DNA from: Echinometra lucunter
Taxonomy: Eukaryota > Echinodermata > Echinoidea > Camarodonta > Echinometridae
Length of the DNA stretch: 64,000 bases
Direction of reading: 5' to 3'
NCBI GenBank assembly: GCA_029962745.1
Contig: CM057166.1
Span: 1,191,714-1,255,713 of the forward strand
Shown here: in pieces, positions 1-11,654 of the stretch
How positions within the stretch are numbered: the first letter of the stretch is position 1
Layout: each line of letters opens with the position of its first letter
Position numbers and translations under genes: made by a program
The notes under the pieces: model-generated
Database searches by the model: none
What the model saw: the letters and a program-made list of their open reading frames with translations, nothing else
What the model was told of the DNA's origin: nothing

Positions 1-1301
1 AACATTGTTTCAGAATATGAAGAGAAATAAGCCAGTTTCGAGTTTAAGTGACAGATATTTATGTAAAACTATCATCTTATCAAATTTAGAACAATATTCC
101 AAATAATAAGTGAAAAATGAATGGTTTTACTCTTAAAGCGTCAGAAAGACGCCTTTACAAAACAAAAAAAATAAAAGAAAATTCGTGTTGAATATTTCCT
201 TCTCAATCCCAAACGGGAATGTACTGGGATCTAAAACTTTACGAGTGTTTTTTCTGTGGCTTAAAGCAACCTAAATTGAAACTTTTTTTAAAGACTTTCC
301 TACTTTTTATTAATTTTATTTAAATACAAGGAATGGCTCTTCTTTATTTCTAAAATCGAAATTTGATTGGGTGTCACTTACAAATGTGGGCTATTACATT
401 TAAAAGCCAAAAAAACAACAACTGAGTATGAAAAGACATAATTGGTTGTAGTTAATAGAGTAAATATGTACAAAATAAGCAAAAAGTTGACGATTATGTA
501 CTTTATGTTCCATAATTAGTAGCCATGTTAAACTTTAAAGGAATAATTTCCTGCATAACAGTAGCTACTCTTTATCTACACACATCTGGCATGTCTGGTT
601 TAAGATGTTATAATGTTTTAAAAAGTAGATGGCGCAAATCATTTTTTCTATTAAAACAAAACCGAAAGCTGCAAAGCGCAGTTTGCGCAAATTAGAACAG
701 CTTTAAACCTGTGGTTGCGCTATACTACTTGTTCGATTTATGCAACATTGACCAGGGGAATATGCCCGTATTTCAATTTGATGAGGCACTAACTTTTTTT
801 TCTTCAGAATTACAGTTCATTTATAACAACAGAAGTTCCATTCTTAGAAAAACTGAGCCGCTAAGAACAGGTGAGACAGGGACCTGTCCCCAAAATGGCA
901 CTAGACCCCTTAAATTTACTTGGATCATTTAACCCCTTCTAAAAAAAAGGTTGTCGGTCTGGCTGTAGCCTTCGAGTTTACAACCCAGAACTCCGAAAAA
1001 CAGACCCGAGAGTAGGGAAGATTTCACCCCATTTTAATGACAAATATGTACATTGGACACAAATAGAAAAAGTAATGCTAGTGGTGTCAATGGACACTTC
1101 ACATGAAATTAAGAAAGGGTATTTGTTTTAGCCCATGTGTTTTAGAAATATGATTTATGAATTAACGATTGGTAACGTTTTCGAATCTGTTCCATTTCTC
1201 AAAGTTTTATTTGATATTTGATTCGCTCATCTTCTGGGACATTCCACTGAGTACACTTCTACGTCCTCGAAACACAAGAATTCAGCAAATATCTTGACAA
1301 C
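1..1301. other. Gene-free AT-rich flank
   Basis: I see no coding region with recognisable protein motifs here. The sequence is AT-rich with short homopolymers. The only open frame of note (711-932) begins at a GTG and has no family resemblance. Confidence 0.6.
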
Positions 1302-1381
1302 TTAACCCGTTGACTACTGAATTCTTGTATTCCCATAGAATTTATACAGGGGTCCTCCGGTTCCACTTGTGAAAGGGTTAA
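1302..1381. mobile_element. piggyBac-like miniature element, 72 bp, with TTAA target duplication
   Basis: A 72-bp element (1306-1377) begins with CCC and ends with GGG and is bracketed by TTAA at 1302-1305 and 1378-1381. TTAA duplication plus CCC...GGG ends is the hallmark of piggyBac-type insertion. A second copy of the same length in the opposite orientation lies at 56490-56561, sharing the start TTAACCCGTTGACTA and the internal TGAATTC. It has no coding capacity, so any movement would depend on a transposase from elsewhere. It lies 7 bp upstream of a SINE, downstream of the receptor gene on the other strand. Confidence 0.75.
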
Positions 1382-1388
1382 AGGTAGA

Positions 1389-1708
1389 GGTGAGGTAGTC
1401 GAGTGGTTTAAACACTTGACTGGAGATGAGAAGGTCGTTGGTTCGAACCACTTGTGTCCTTAGATGAGGCATTAATTTATATTTGCCACTCTCCATCCGG
1501 GTGTTTAGTGAGTATCCAATAGGATTCGAAAATCGTTGTGATTTCTTAAGCATTGTGAGCGTCTGCAAAAGACGCCTTGCTGGAATCGGAGGGAGTGGAG
1601 ATGGTGCATACACTGTGTGCGGACAAGCCTGAGTCCGATGACCGGGGTAATAATATATACAGCGCTTAGAGACATTCATACAGAATATTATCATTGTTGT
1701 CATTATTC
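1389..1708 (+). mobile_element. tRNA-derived SINE
   Basis: The head resembles a tRNA gene with internal RNA polymerase III promoter boxes. An A-box-like segment (TAGTCGAGTGGTTTA, 1396-1410) is followed about 30 bp later by a B box (GGTTCGAACCA, 1440-1450). A non-tRNA body follows, ending in a tail containing GGTAATAATAT and AGCGCTTAGAGACATT (about 1646-1677). The same tail motifs recur at 62922-63034 in the 3' untranslated region of the large gene, which supports a dispersed SINE rather than a functional tRNA. The exact 3' end is uncertain. Confidence 0.7.
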
Positions 1709-1974
1709 CCCACCACATGGTGTCTACATTCAAAGGATAATAACTGCCTCAGGGTCAAATAGTCCAGATGGTAGATGCCCATAAGATAATATCTGGATAT
1801 ATATTTGCTTTCTTTTGGTAGAGGTTTTCTGGCGATAGGTAGGTGCACGCGTGGTAATTAGTCCAGATGGGGTAGCTGTACGCGTGCTATTCATCCGGGT
1901 AAGACATTACAAGGTTTGTGATTTTTCCGAAAATATTTTGGTGGCAGTACTCTGAAACGAGGAGCCATGTTAGT

Positions 1975-3048
1975 TTATCCTGACTTCCTCTGGAATATCT
2001 TCACCAACGATCCAACTGCTTCCAGAGAAACATGTCGGAATGATCTGTCCCGGTAGCAGTAGACGAACGGATTAATAGCAGAAGAGAACGATATCATGAC
2101 GAAAGCTCCGTCTAAGATGACGATGTAAACCGCTCGTGGAAGATCAACAACGGCAACGAGAATATGAGAGAGGCATGAAGGTAACCAACAGATACAGAAG
2201 ACACCTACTATGACCAAGGTGGTCTTCACCGCTTTGACTTTGACGCGCGCACCATCACCTTGTCTGAACAGAACCCGGACATCTGCAATTCGGCGCGATT
2301 GTTTCATCGCAATCTGCAGAATCCTCAGGTTTAAGATCAACAGGGTGACACAGAAGAGAGTGATCGCAATGGCCACTAAGTACAGCATCGCCTGTTGTAC
2401 TGGATCCGTGTAGTGCTCTCCAGTGCATCGTATAGAAGTGGCCTCTTCGGCAGCGACAGCGAAAATTGCATACGTAAGTCCGATGACGATAATACTAACC
2501 ATCCACGAAATGCCAACGAAGATGATGACTCTTCTGGTGGTGATGAGTACGGCATACCGCAGTGGTCTAGTGACTGCAACGTACCGATCGGTCGTTGCGG
2601 CTATGAAGTGTAACCCAGAATTGAGTCCGAACAGGTAGGAAAGCAGAGACAAGACAGTGGTGAGCAGGAACGAGCATGTGGATCCTTCTTGACGATTGTA
2701 CAACTCCAGAGGAATAGATATCAAGCCAGAAAGAAGGTCGGTCACCGCAAGGCTGGTGAGGATATAGTTTGTTGGAGTTTGTAGAATAGAGTGTTTATAG
2801 ACAGCCCAAATGACGAGACTGTTGCCAATCAGAGTGGCGATCGTGGTGATGATCATGACGACAAGAAGAAATGCATATCTCAGAGATGGGTTGTCGTATT
2901 CAAACAATGTGTCGGAATTTAGTGTCGTTGTAACATTCATTTTAGACTTGAATGAATAATTCGAATGCTGTTTACATCCGGAACAAATTTCAAAAATCAA
3001 TAATGCAAAGTGCCATAAATTACGAAAATGTAAACTGGTATGGTTCAT
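1975..3048 (-). CDS. Rhodopsin-class (class A) G-protein-coupled receptor, single exon
   Basis: This 357-residue ORF has seven hydrophobic segments and the class A signatures in order: GNSLVIW in TM1, LAVTD in TM2, TDRYVAV at the end of TM3, CWLP in TM6 and NPFVYCY in TM7, followed by a short tail. Cysteines before TM3 (in GSTCSF) and in the second extracellular loop (IRCTG) could form the usual disulphide. TM3 has no aspartate between that cysteine and DRY, so a monoamine ligand is unlikely; the ligand is not predictable. Two starts are possible. Met at 3048 gives an N-terminus with an NHT glycosylation sequon and a hydrophobic stretch (LWHFALLIFEI) that could be a signal peptide. Met at 2940 gives a 321-residue form starting MNVTT. 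The longer open frame begins at a TTG and is not credible. An intronless coding region is common for this class in marine invertebrates. A functional gene is likely, since the frame is intact. Confidence 0.9.
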   Translation of the reverse strand: MNHTSLHFRNLWHFALLIFEICSGCKQHSNYSFKSKMNVTTTLNSDTLFEYDNPSLRYAFLLVVMIITTIATLIGNSLVIWAVYKHSILQTPTNYILTSLAVTDLLSGLISIPLELYNRQEGSTCSFLLTTVLSLLSYLFGLNSGLHFIAATTDRYVAVTRPLRYAVLITTRRVIIFVGISWMVSIIVIGLTYAIFAVAAEEATSIRCTGEHYTDPVQQAMLYLVAIAITLFCVTLLILNLRILQIAMKQSRRIADVRVLFRQGDGARVKVKAVKTTLVIVGVFCICWLPSCLSHILVAVVDLPRAVYIVILDGAFVMISFSSAINPFVYCYRDRSFRHVSLEAVGSLVKIFQRKSG

Positions 3049-3076
3049 AACTCGACGTCTTCGGTTGAAAATCAAG

Positions 3077-4247
3077 ACCTTTGATCCATAATTTTCAGTT
3101 GTCCAAGACTGCTTCTCAGTCTTAATTCCGTTGGTTGAGTATCATGGCTTCTAAAATACAGGCTTACATGAAAGAAAACGGTACACTAAAACCAATGGAT
3201 CAGAAACAACATGCAGACATGCAGATATTTCCCTCGTTAAACCGGGAACTATTGATAGGCTTCTCTTGTGGTAATTTTCACTCATTTAAAATACTTGTAC
3301 TTGTCGTTATGACAATTTCGCCAAAAAAAAAATCAAACCGGCCGACAATATTGGTCCTTTTCCCTGAAATATTCTTGGATGAAGTTACCACTGCATGGTC
3401 ATGCTGGTAGTGTTTGGCATCCTTTAGGAGGAAAGAATCGCAGTATTATCCATTCTAAGATTCACCAATACTCCATATTGACAATCCATGCCTGTGCATA
3501 TTTGGGGTGATATGGGTGATGTACGCATGCAAAAGTTCACTTAGATATTAAATAATAAATCCATGATGTGGTATTTACCAAATTGTTAGTGAGGCACTGC
3601 GAAGAGGGTAAAATTCGGCCTGTACATATTGCTAGTGGACATCTTCTATATCCTCGAGACTCGAGGTCTCGAGGATACATCCATAATCATTTCAAACAAT
3701 TTTGATGACCAGAACTTAAAGAACAGCTGTTCAGTTACGTCTCAAATCTTGAGTACCCACTTTTTCTATCTACCTCCATCAATTGTATTGACATAGCAGG
3801 ACCATACTGGAAAGAACTAAGCATCTTCTCTCATCCTCCCCCCCCCCCCTCCAAACCACTCCGATCTTTCTCTCAATCTAATGCGCCCATCCGTGTCTAT
3901 CCACTACTCTGGGAAAATATCAATTTACTTCGTCCGCTAGCTGTTTTAGAGTTATTCTAAAAGCAAACATTTCCACATTTCACCATGTTTAGTTGGTTTA
4001 CAATATCTAGAGCAGAGGACTTATCTATCCTGGCAGTTTGATGGAAATAATTTCATTATTTTGTTTTTTCATTTTATCTCTGCCTGCCAATAGATATTTG
4101 AAACTTCACTGGTAATGCAATACTTTCCCGATTTTCTAATTCGTTTTACTGAGAGTGAATTGATGCGTCTTTCCCCCTTTTTAAATACATACCATTTTTG
4201 AAAATAATGTTTGCCAAGGTATGGTTGCGATGGTTGCGTTCTACCAT
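3077..4247. other. Gene-free upstream flank of the receptor
   Basis: The likely promoter region of the minus-strand receptor lies here, but no core promoter element can be assigned. A C10 run sits at about 3839 and a perfect-arm palindrome at 3649-3677. Confidence 0.5.
3649..3677. repeat. 29-bp near-perfect palindrome with three CTCGAG sites
   Basis: Twelve-bp arms (TATCCTCGAGAC and its complement) flank a TCGAG centre. CTCGAG occurs three times within 21 bp. It would form a small cruciform or hairpin; no function can be assigned. Confidence 0.8.
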
Positions 4248-4443
4248 AATAGCATAATTGGAAAATAGCATTGAACACGGACATACTGAAGCTTTTCGAC
4301 ATGCACTCATCAGAGTGAAATCGCATGAATGAACAGAGATGCGATTTTATTCTGATGAGTGCATGTCGAAAAGCTTCAGTATGTCCGTGTTCAATGCTAT
4401 TTTCCGATTTTGCAGTACCAAACACCTATTCAATAGCATAATT
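4248..4443. mobile_element. Foldback element: 172-bp insertion with 67-bp inverted arms, flanked by 12-bp direct repeats
   Basis: Arms 4260-4326 and 4339-4405 are inverted copies with only two mismatches over 67 bp, separated by a 12-bp loop (4327-4338). The block plus 26 bp more (4406-4431) lies between identical 12-bp copies of AATAGCATAATT (4248-4259 and 4432-4443), which look like a target-site duplication. The near identity of the arms implies a recent origin or ongoing arm conversion. Transcription from either strand would give a long hairpin RNA. It has no coding capacity. It could also be a local inverted duplication, because AATAGCAT recurs inside the arms. Confidence 0.8.
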
Positions 4444-6575
4444 ACAATTGGCAACAGAATCAGCATATAAAATGTGGAACAGGACAAGCGCAATACTCCA
4501 CACAAATTATGAATGAATTACCAACAAATCCTGATAACCTACTGGTGTATTGGTGATGAATTTCTAACTTCGTTTTATTATGAAATGGTACATGTAATGA
4601 GAATGTGAGATTTGTGATATTGACTAAATTGTTAAACAATTTTTTCGATAATCAAATGTCGAAAGAAAATCAAAAGCGTATCATATCAAGGTTCATCATG
4701 TTGTTTTGTCCTAGAAATGTTGATGATCATATTCATTAAAAATAGGACTCGTAATTCAAACACCTGCTTTTTTGTGTTTATCTCAAAAGGTTATGTTAAT
4801 TGTGTTACTCTGCAAAGTCAGTGTAATTATCATAACACAATATTCCTACTGTTTAATATTTATGAGAATGTAATATTACTTGTATATGTTTTCCTTTACA
4901 TTTTTTCCCAGCGTCAATACCATCACGACCGCTGAAATTCGCATTTGTTTTGGTTGCAAGCTTGGCAGGCCAAGCATAAAAACCAAGATACGTCAATCAT
5001 ATTACAATATACCATAATTATACATTCTTTAAACACTGTATTGCATCTAAAAGTATAACAAGAATCTTGTCGACAACCGTGATTGTTTTGCATTGTTAGG
5101 TCAATTTCGATCAAATCTTCAGTGCCCCTCAAACATTACACATGCCCACGTGTCCAGATAACTTTGGAATGGAACACGGTCCACCACACTAATATTTACT
5201 AATAAGTGAAGTGTAAATCCTTATTTTCTTTTTGCAAATTCAAAGTGACTAATAAATATACTTCCCATTGGTCTACCCGTGATGTCATGGTGTAATTATG
5301 TCAACTCGATTAAGATTTTCAGTGAGAATGATGATTATGATATAAAATCGTTTGAATGAACGACATAACTTAAACTATTATCTTAAAACATGTTTATTCA
5401 TTTTTGTCGGGGTCATTTTTGGATTTCATACGAAAGGTCATATGCAGTATTTCATAACAATATATTTATGAATGTACGATATTTTACTCGTGGTTCTCTT
5501 TTTATCATAGGCCTACTGAGAAAACATTATTTTGCAAAGACTTTCACCAACAACAAAGGTACTTGAGGTCATACAAATGTTTGACTCATTGTTTCTGATA
5601 TAGGAATTATGTTTTGAATGTTGCCATAAACTCAACCTCAAAAATAGCGTCATTTTTTAACAACATTTTGAAACTCACAATGTCTGGGCATGTTATTTTC
5701 TTGTCATGCACCATTTTAATCGTAGAGTTTTGACTTTGCTTGCAGGCAATTTTCTACGTTTGCAAATCAATAGTATTAGTTTGCAATATAACAATTGCTT
5801 ATTCCCTAGGCGAATGGTTAGTTCAAATTTCAAAATGAAATGGAGCTAATATATCTTATATTCAAACCCATGAGATGGCGCTATAAGCAAACTTGACCAG
5901 TTTAATGTTACTTCAACTTTGGTGCGTTTTCATGGCAATACTGAATAAATGGAATGAAGTACATAATCACGAACTTTTATATTGTATAAAGTTTTATCAT
6001 AAGCTTAGAAGCTATCAAGAACAATATGTTTGGTGCAAATGATGACCGAAAGAAGAGAGAATCGGTAGTGAAAGTAGAGTAATTATTAATTCCATACTTG
6101 CAACATCTGTAAATCATGTAAATGGTGATCTCTCTTAGACTGTGTGAAAGTAATTTTTCATGACGTGCGCTGAAAATTGGATGCTGACTTTCTTTTCCTT
6201 TCTGATCTTGTTGTTATGATCATTTAATATAACTTTACTTCTTATGAAAATGCTTTATCTGAAAATAAAAACTTTAAAATGCGAGAATTGTTGTTTATTA
6301 TGATGTATTTCTTTAATGTTGTTCCCTTAAGAAATAATAATCCCCATATCACATTGAATTTTAAAGAATGTTTGTATGTGTTTGACTTTTGAGAAATAAC
6401 TAAAAAGAAATTTCTCGAATTTCAGTGTACCTAATTGCCTGTCTTCCAAGTCTCCTAATTATTATATCCCCTGTCTACCTCCCTCCCTTCACGTGTCACC
6501 GGTTCCTTTGTCCCTCTTGTCTTCTCTCTGTTTCACTCTAACTCCCGACCTTTAACGTCACCATCCACCAAAGAT
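4444..6575. other. Gene-free AT-rich DNA
   Basis: I see no supported gene, RNA gene or transposon. A pyrimidine-rich stretch lies at about 6450-6560, before the next SINE. Confidence 0.5.
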
Positions 6576-6582
6576 GTGACTC

Positions 6583-6670
6583 AGACTCGAACCTGGGTGC
6601 GTTCAGAATTAGTTTGTAGGCGAAGACATACTGAGCTGACTGCGGACGTTACCGCTAGACCGACCCCTGC
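6583..6670 (-). mobile_element. tRNA-like head of a SINE
   Basis: On the minus strand an A-box-like segment (TCGGTCTAGCGGTAAC, 6664-6649) is followed by a B box (CCAGGTTCGAGTC, 6596-6584). Spacing fits an internal RNA polymerase III promoter. The acceptor arms do not pair well enough for a functional tRNA, so a tRNA-derived SINE or tRNA pseudogene is the better call. Its 3' limit beyond the B box was not resolved. Confidence 0.6.
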
Positions 6671-7780
6671 TTCCCAAGGGCTATTTTTTCCCCTCCTTGT
6701 TTGTTGTACATAAGTGCCCCGCTTGAGATCTTCACTTTTCACTTATTTTAATCTCCTCCTCCTTTCCCTCTCCCCCTTTCCTCCAAAGAAATAAACATTT
6801 TTCAACAACATATCAAAAAGCCCCCCTCCTTGCTTGGGTGATTCCCTTGTATGCGATGTTCTGTTGGGTTCTAAAGACCTCTATTTACGTCGCATTTTAC
6901 GCTCCTATGGTTTGTTCCCGACTGCCTCCATTCACCCCGGTGTTTACCGAGTGCTCAATTTAAAACCTGCATTTGCCTTTAGATTCGCTTGAAGACAGGT
7001 TTCAATACGCTTATAATCTCCACATAACAGCTTCATAGCGGACGACACATGTTATCTATACCCGATAAATAAGGGGTTTTAGATTATGGTGCAGGTACAT
7101 CACATACCTCTTTGCATGGATTTAACTGCATAACAGTAAAGGTAAGTTACTTTAATCCATTAATGTAATACAATTTCAACGTCCGAGGTTTGTTCGAGTT
7201 ATCGAGTTGTTCCGACGAGCGCGAGGTCGAATCGTTTGTTATGATGTGACGAATTGAATGATTGCTCGGCTATCTGCTGAAACATGATTAGGATTTGTTA
7301 TTGTTGTTATTGTTGATGTTGCTGTTGTTGTTGATGTTAACTGTTGTTTAATATGTTGTAATTGTAGTTGATGGTATAGTCGTTCTTTCCCATGCATCTG
7401 TCACGACAGACGTTATGATATGATCGACATTTTTATTCTAAAAGTTCTACCCTACAGCCTTCATTAGTATTTCAAGTTTTCTTTACTTTGATTTATGCCA
7501 GCATTATTTAAGGGCATCAATATTTTGATGGGTTGAGTTAAATGGGGCCATCCCTTAACCACCTACCCTTACCCTACCTTGACCCTAAAACTAACCCCAA
7601 CGCGGCTTGCTTTCTTCAATTTCAGTGAAGGGTGAATTCTATCAAAATTTCAAGTTTTTCAGTCCTGCCCACAGGATATCCCAGGGTTGGTCATAAAACA
7701 TTATCAAGTCCTGTAAAGATTGAGATAAGGGACCATTCTATTTCCCTGCTATGCGTATTTTAGTATAGTTCGGATATCTG
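6671..7780. other. Gene-free DNA with TTG-rich patch
   Basis: No coding signal is seen. A GTT/TTG-rich patch lies at about 7300-7350. The rest is unassigned. Confidence 0.5.
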
Positions 7781-7997
7781 GGTGCGTTTATGCTTACCAT
7801 TTTCAGGCCAAAATCAGGCTTTGAAACGCGTTTAGTACAAAACATGGTTGCGTCCTTTCTCGTTTTCGTTTAAACGCCGATCTGAAACGCCGATCGTAAA
7901 CGCACAAAAAGGTGCGTTTACGATTGGCGTTTCTCCAAAAAGACGGTTTAGTTTCTGAGGAAGCTTAAACGCAACACCATTTCTAAACGCGTTTATA
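7781..7997. repeat. Dispersed repeat rich in GCGTTTA motifs (copy 1)
   Basis: The block starts GGTGCGTTTA and ends AACGCGTTTA, with several copies of GCGTTTA or its complement TAAACGC between. Sequence around CAAAACATGGTTGCGTCC recurs in diverged form (CAAAACACGGTTGTGTCC) in intron 1 of the large gene at about 31980, so this is probably an old non-autonomous transposon family. Boundaries are approximate. Confidence 0.45.
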
Positions 7998-7999
7998 TG

Positions 8000-8347
8000 A
8001 CTTCCTAATAAATAACTTTCCCCTTCTTTCCAACTTGAGTATTCTTTGTTTTATTGTTCCATCATTTCCTCTTTCAATATTCCTTATGTTATTCTTTGTT
8101 TCCCTTCTATTTTCTCATCTTTCTATGCTTCCTTATGTTATTATTTATTTTTCATCCTATATCATTTCATCTTAATACTATCTTTTTCAGTGTTGTGTCG
8201 AAAATCATTTTGATCAGATTGCTAAAAGCTTAGGCCCTATGTACATGTGTATGAGCATCTGTAAAATTCATTGCAGTCACTAGAATGCACGGCATGGGGG
8301 AGGGCACCGGCTTTCATCTCATCCTCATTCTTCTCTCCCTTTTTTGT

Positions 8348-8391
<44 letters not shown>

Positions 8392-8652
8392 TCAGTCCCT
8401 CCCTCTCTCTTTATCTCTCTTCCTCTTTTTATCCATGTGCGTTTTGAGAGTATTCTATTTTGATTGGGAAACCTCCTACCCCTCTGCCCCCTCCATTCGA
8501 CGCTACCCCCATGATTCGACCTGATCTGAGAAGGGCCTCATCATCATAAAGGTCAATGAAGCTGTCTGTCAATGAGGTTGAACAAGACACTTAAATGTGT
8601 CCCATGGCCTTTATGTACAAGTTTGGTTATGATATGCGCATCTTTATACATC
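8000..8652. other. Gene-free DNA with a (TTTC)n microsatellite
   Basis: A pure TTTC tetranucleotide tract runs from about 8348 to 8393 and continues into CT-rich sequence to 8435. The frames through it are low-complexity artefacts. Confidence 0.7.
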
Positions 8653-8805
8653 AGACGGTTCCATGACATTTGCTCCCACGGAAAATGTGCACGTTCAGCC
8701 AAACATAAACCTAAGCTCAAACCTAACATAAACTTAATCATCATCCTCACATCATTCTGTACCCAAACCCCTAACACAACCCTAACCCTAAATCTATGTC
8801 TTCGG
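8653..8805. mobile_element. Partial copy of the 223-bp inverted-repeat element
   Basis: The left end GACGGTTCCATGACATTTG and the CCTAA-rich interior match the complete copy at 57088-57310. Compared with that copy, an 18-bp segment between two TGCTCC repeats is missing, as expected from slippage, and the right inverted terminus has been replaced by unrelated GC-rich sequence leading to a C20 run (8846-8865). Confidence 0.7.
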
Positions 8806-11623
8806 GGCCCCGCGGGGAGGGCAGCACCTTTGGGAGGATGCGCTACCCCCCCCCCCCCCCCCCCCGAAAAAAAGAGGAGTGGCCCTGCTGCTGACAAGCA
8901 AAAAACTATCAAAATAAGTCCAGAAGGAAAATGAAGAATTACAGAATAAAAAGGTTCCAATCGGCTATATAGGCCTAATCAAGAAAATTCGATGCGATGA
9001 CAATGTTGAAGAGATTGTTTTTTTTTTAATGTGTGAATGGATTCCTACCAAAAAAAGCACTTTGCTGATAGAGTGTTCCGTCCCACAAGTGGTAAATAAA
9101 TAAATAAATAAACTAATTAGATGAAAATGAAATAAAAAATAAAAATAAAAACAATAACTGAAAAAGAAAACCTTGGTTGTAAACATTTTGGGGGCTGCAG
9201 CGCAAACCTCCACCAGTACGCCAGTGGGTGGAGAAATAGAAAACTGAAAAGAGAATCTAGGAGGGTTATCAGAAGGGTGTCGGTCATCTATTTCTTATGT
9301 TTGTGTTTCTTCCCCTTCCCTTTTCTTCCTTTTATTTTATGCGAAAAAAAGGAGGCAAAAGTGTCCCCCGTTAACTCCTTGTACATGTTGTAGCTACGCC
9401 AGTGTGTAACTACAGAAGCCAGGACAGAACTGATTTTATCATGTATTTTTATGACAATTGAAATAATACCTAAGTGCACCATTTGGTGGAGAATAGTTGC
9501 AGGGTTGGAAATCCATGATGGCCTATTGAAATGGTATATCAACCATGCAGCAGCAGGGATTCAATGTTAAATATGATCTAGTACGTGAAACTATGTGATG
9601 GATGTATCATTGTTTTGATTGAATGCATAAAGCTATAACGTTTATCTAAGCAGGGTATGGTCTTTACGGATGTGTAATCTCCGTATAATGGGGTTAAAGC
9701 AAGGTTTCATTGCCTAATCTCTCCATTTTTTCGAGTATAATCAGGATAATAGTCCATTTCAGACTGTATTCAGCAAGTATGTGACTTGACACTGCTACTG
9801 TATTATACTGGATGCACTCTGTAATCGTATGATATGTGATACTACCAGATGTTTTCATGGCGTTGGGGTATCAAAATATAGCAGAACGCGCCATTTTACA
9901 GAACGCTGATACATGGCTTATTGAAGACTTAACCACTGGGGGTTTATAACATGATCTGAAAGGGGAAAAGTTCATATTATCTTTTCCATTACTATTCCCT
10001 GCCTTGGTGATAATGTTACATGTCTCTAGTGGATGAAGCTTTTGTTATACAGACTTTATTCACTTACGGCGGAGATTTACAACAGTTTTCATAAGCTGTT
10101 TGGAACTTTTGCTTGGTGCCACAATATGACTAGATTTTAAACAAAATTCGATGAATACGTTGTGGGGGAAAAAAAAGCGATTATTGCGCGACCTAGCATT
10201 GTAGAGCTTCAGTACCAGAAAGTTCACCTTTGTTGTATGCAGATTTTAAATGGTTCCTTTTTGGACTAAACAGAGCGTAGAAATTCCTAAAGCCGTATAA
10301 TAAACCCGAAATGCATGTAGGTGTAATTCAGAGCTCTTATCTCACATTGCAATACACGTATAACTACCATGCCTACGTAGTATTTGCTCACTAAATATTG
10401 GGATAGGTTAACCGCCTAGGAAAACATCGCAGTATTTGTAAGAGTGGGCATTGTTTGAGGTATTTAAGTAGTTGATACGCATGCATAATTTTGATTCATT
10501 GATTTCAGATGTTTCGGAAGGAGTGTGGGCCAACTCGAAGGGGGTGAATCCCAAGTGACCCGCACCCTTCTCTTTATAACCGTTATCTTCTTCCCCATCC
10601 CCTCAACCGGGTCTACGTCAGTGTCACGTGACCTAAAACTTGGGTTATGTTGAGGACAGGATATAACCATGGATCTACCAATCATACCCAAAGTTTTCCT
10701 AATAGTATGTGATTTTAATAACCGTCATGACAAATGTCACAAATGAAATCATAAGTAGAAAGGAAAGAATAGTTGAACTGACATCCATTAAGTTTCAAAG
10801 TTCCTGAAAAGGGGTCGGAAAAGGATAACTACTATTCCGAATTACGACTATAGATACCATGTGCGTATATTATGTTACTCGATGGTCGTATTTACAGTAT
10901 ACAGTGTACAATGTACAGTATGTTCCCATCCCACCCCCCCCCCCCCCTCCCCCATTCGCCACTGCTCCTCCTAGCCCTACTTAAGGGTCTGCATATTTGG
11001 GCTTAAACACTGTTAAAGGAATTTTGTTGGGGACCTTTTATTTAATCTATAAGTCTGTCAAAGATGAAAGTGGTTTAAATCACCGTTATTTTAGGAAAGA
11101 GGGAAAATAAAAAATCGGACAGCCCCCCCTTCTCTCTTTGTATACCATGTAATACTATCCCCATAAAACCACATTTGTGTACAATTTCTACCCTTTTGAC
11201 AGCTATGTTTTACTGTTTCTGCTTTGCGTACTGAAATAACATTGAACGAATCCAGTGGTTTCCGGTTTCCGCATCAGACCAATAAAGATGCTTACATGGA
11301 TTATCATGCAGTCACGTGCACTTTCGTTTCCACACAACATTGTTTCTAAATTCTAGTTATAAGCAGTCCTGTAAGTAAATCCTATCGTTGCATATTGTAT
11401 CTTGGTTGAATATTTCACGCCAGTTATCATGGTTGTGAAAGGATACTTAGAAACAGTAAGCATGAAAATTAGACTAAGTAAATTGTCAGCTCCGGAGATA
11501 ATTCAAATAGCACAACAAACTTCTGATGTGAATAGTTTGATCTAAACAATCATAAAGGGGATTTGTGCCAAGATATAGCCTCATGATAGTTTGACATCTT
11601 GTCATGTTAATCCACTGCCAGCA

Positions 11624-11654
<31 letters not shown>

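Noticed and set aside
1396..1460. Functional tRNA gene
   Set aside because: A and B boxes are present but the acceptor and anticodon stems do not pair, and a SINE body follows.
8760..8790. Telomere-like CCCTAA repeats
   Set aside because: Only two units occur, inside a transposon family whose other copy at 57230 has similar degenerate CCTAA sequence.
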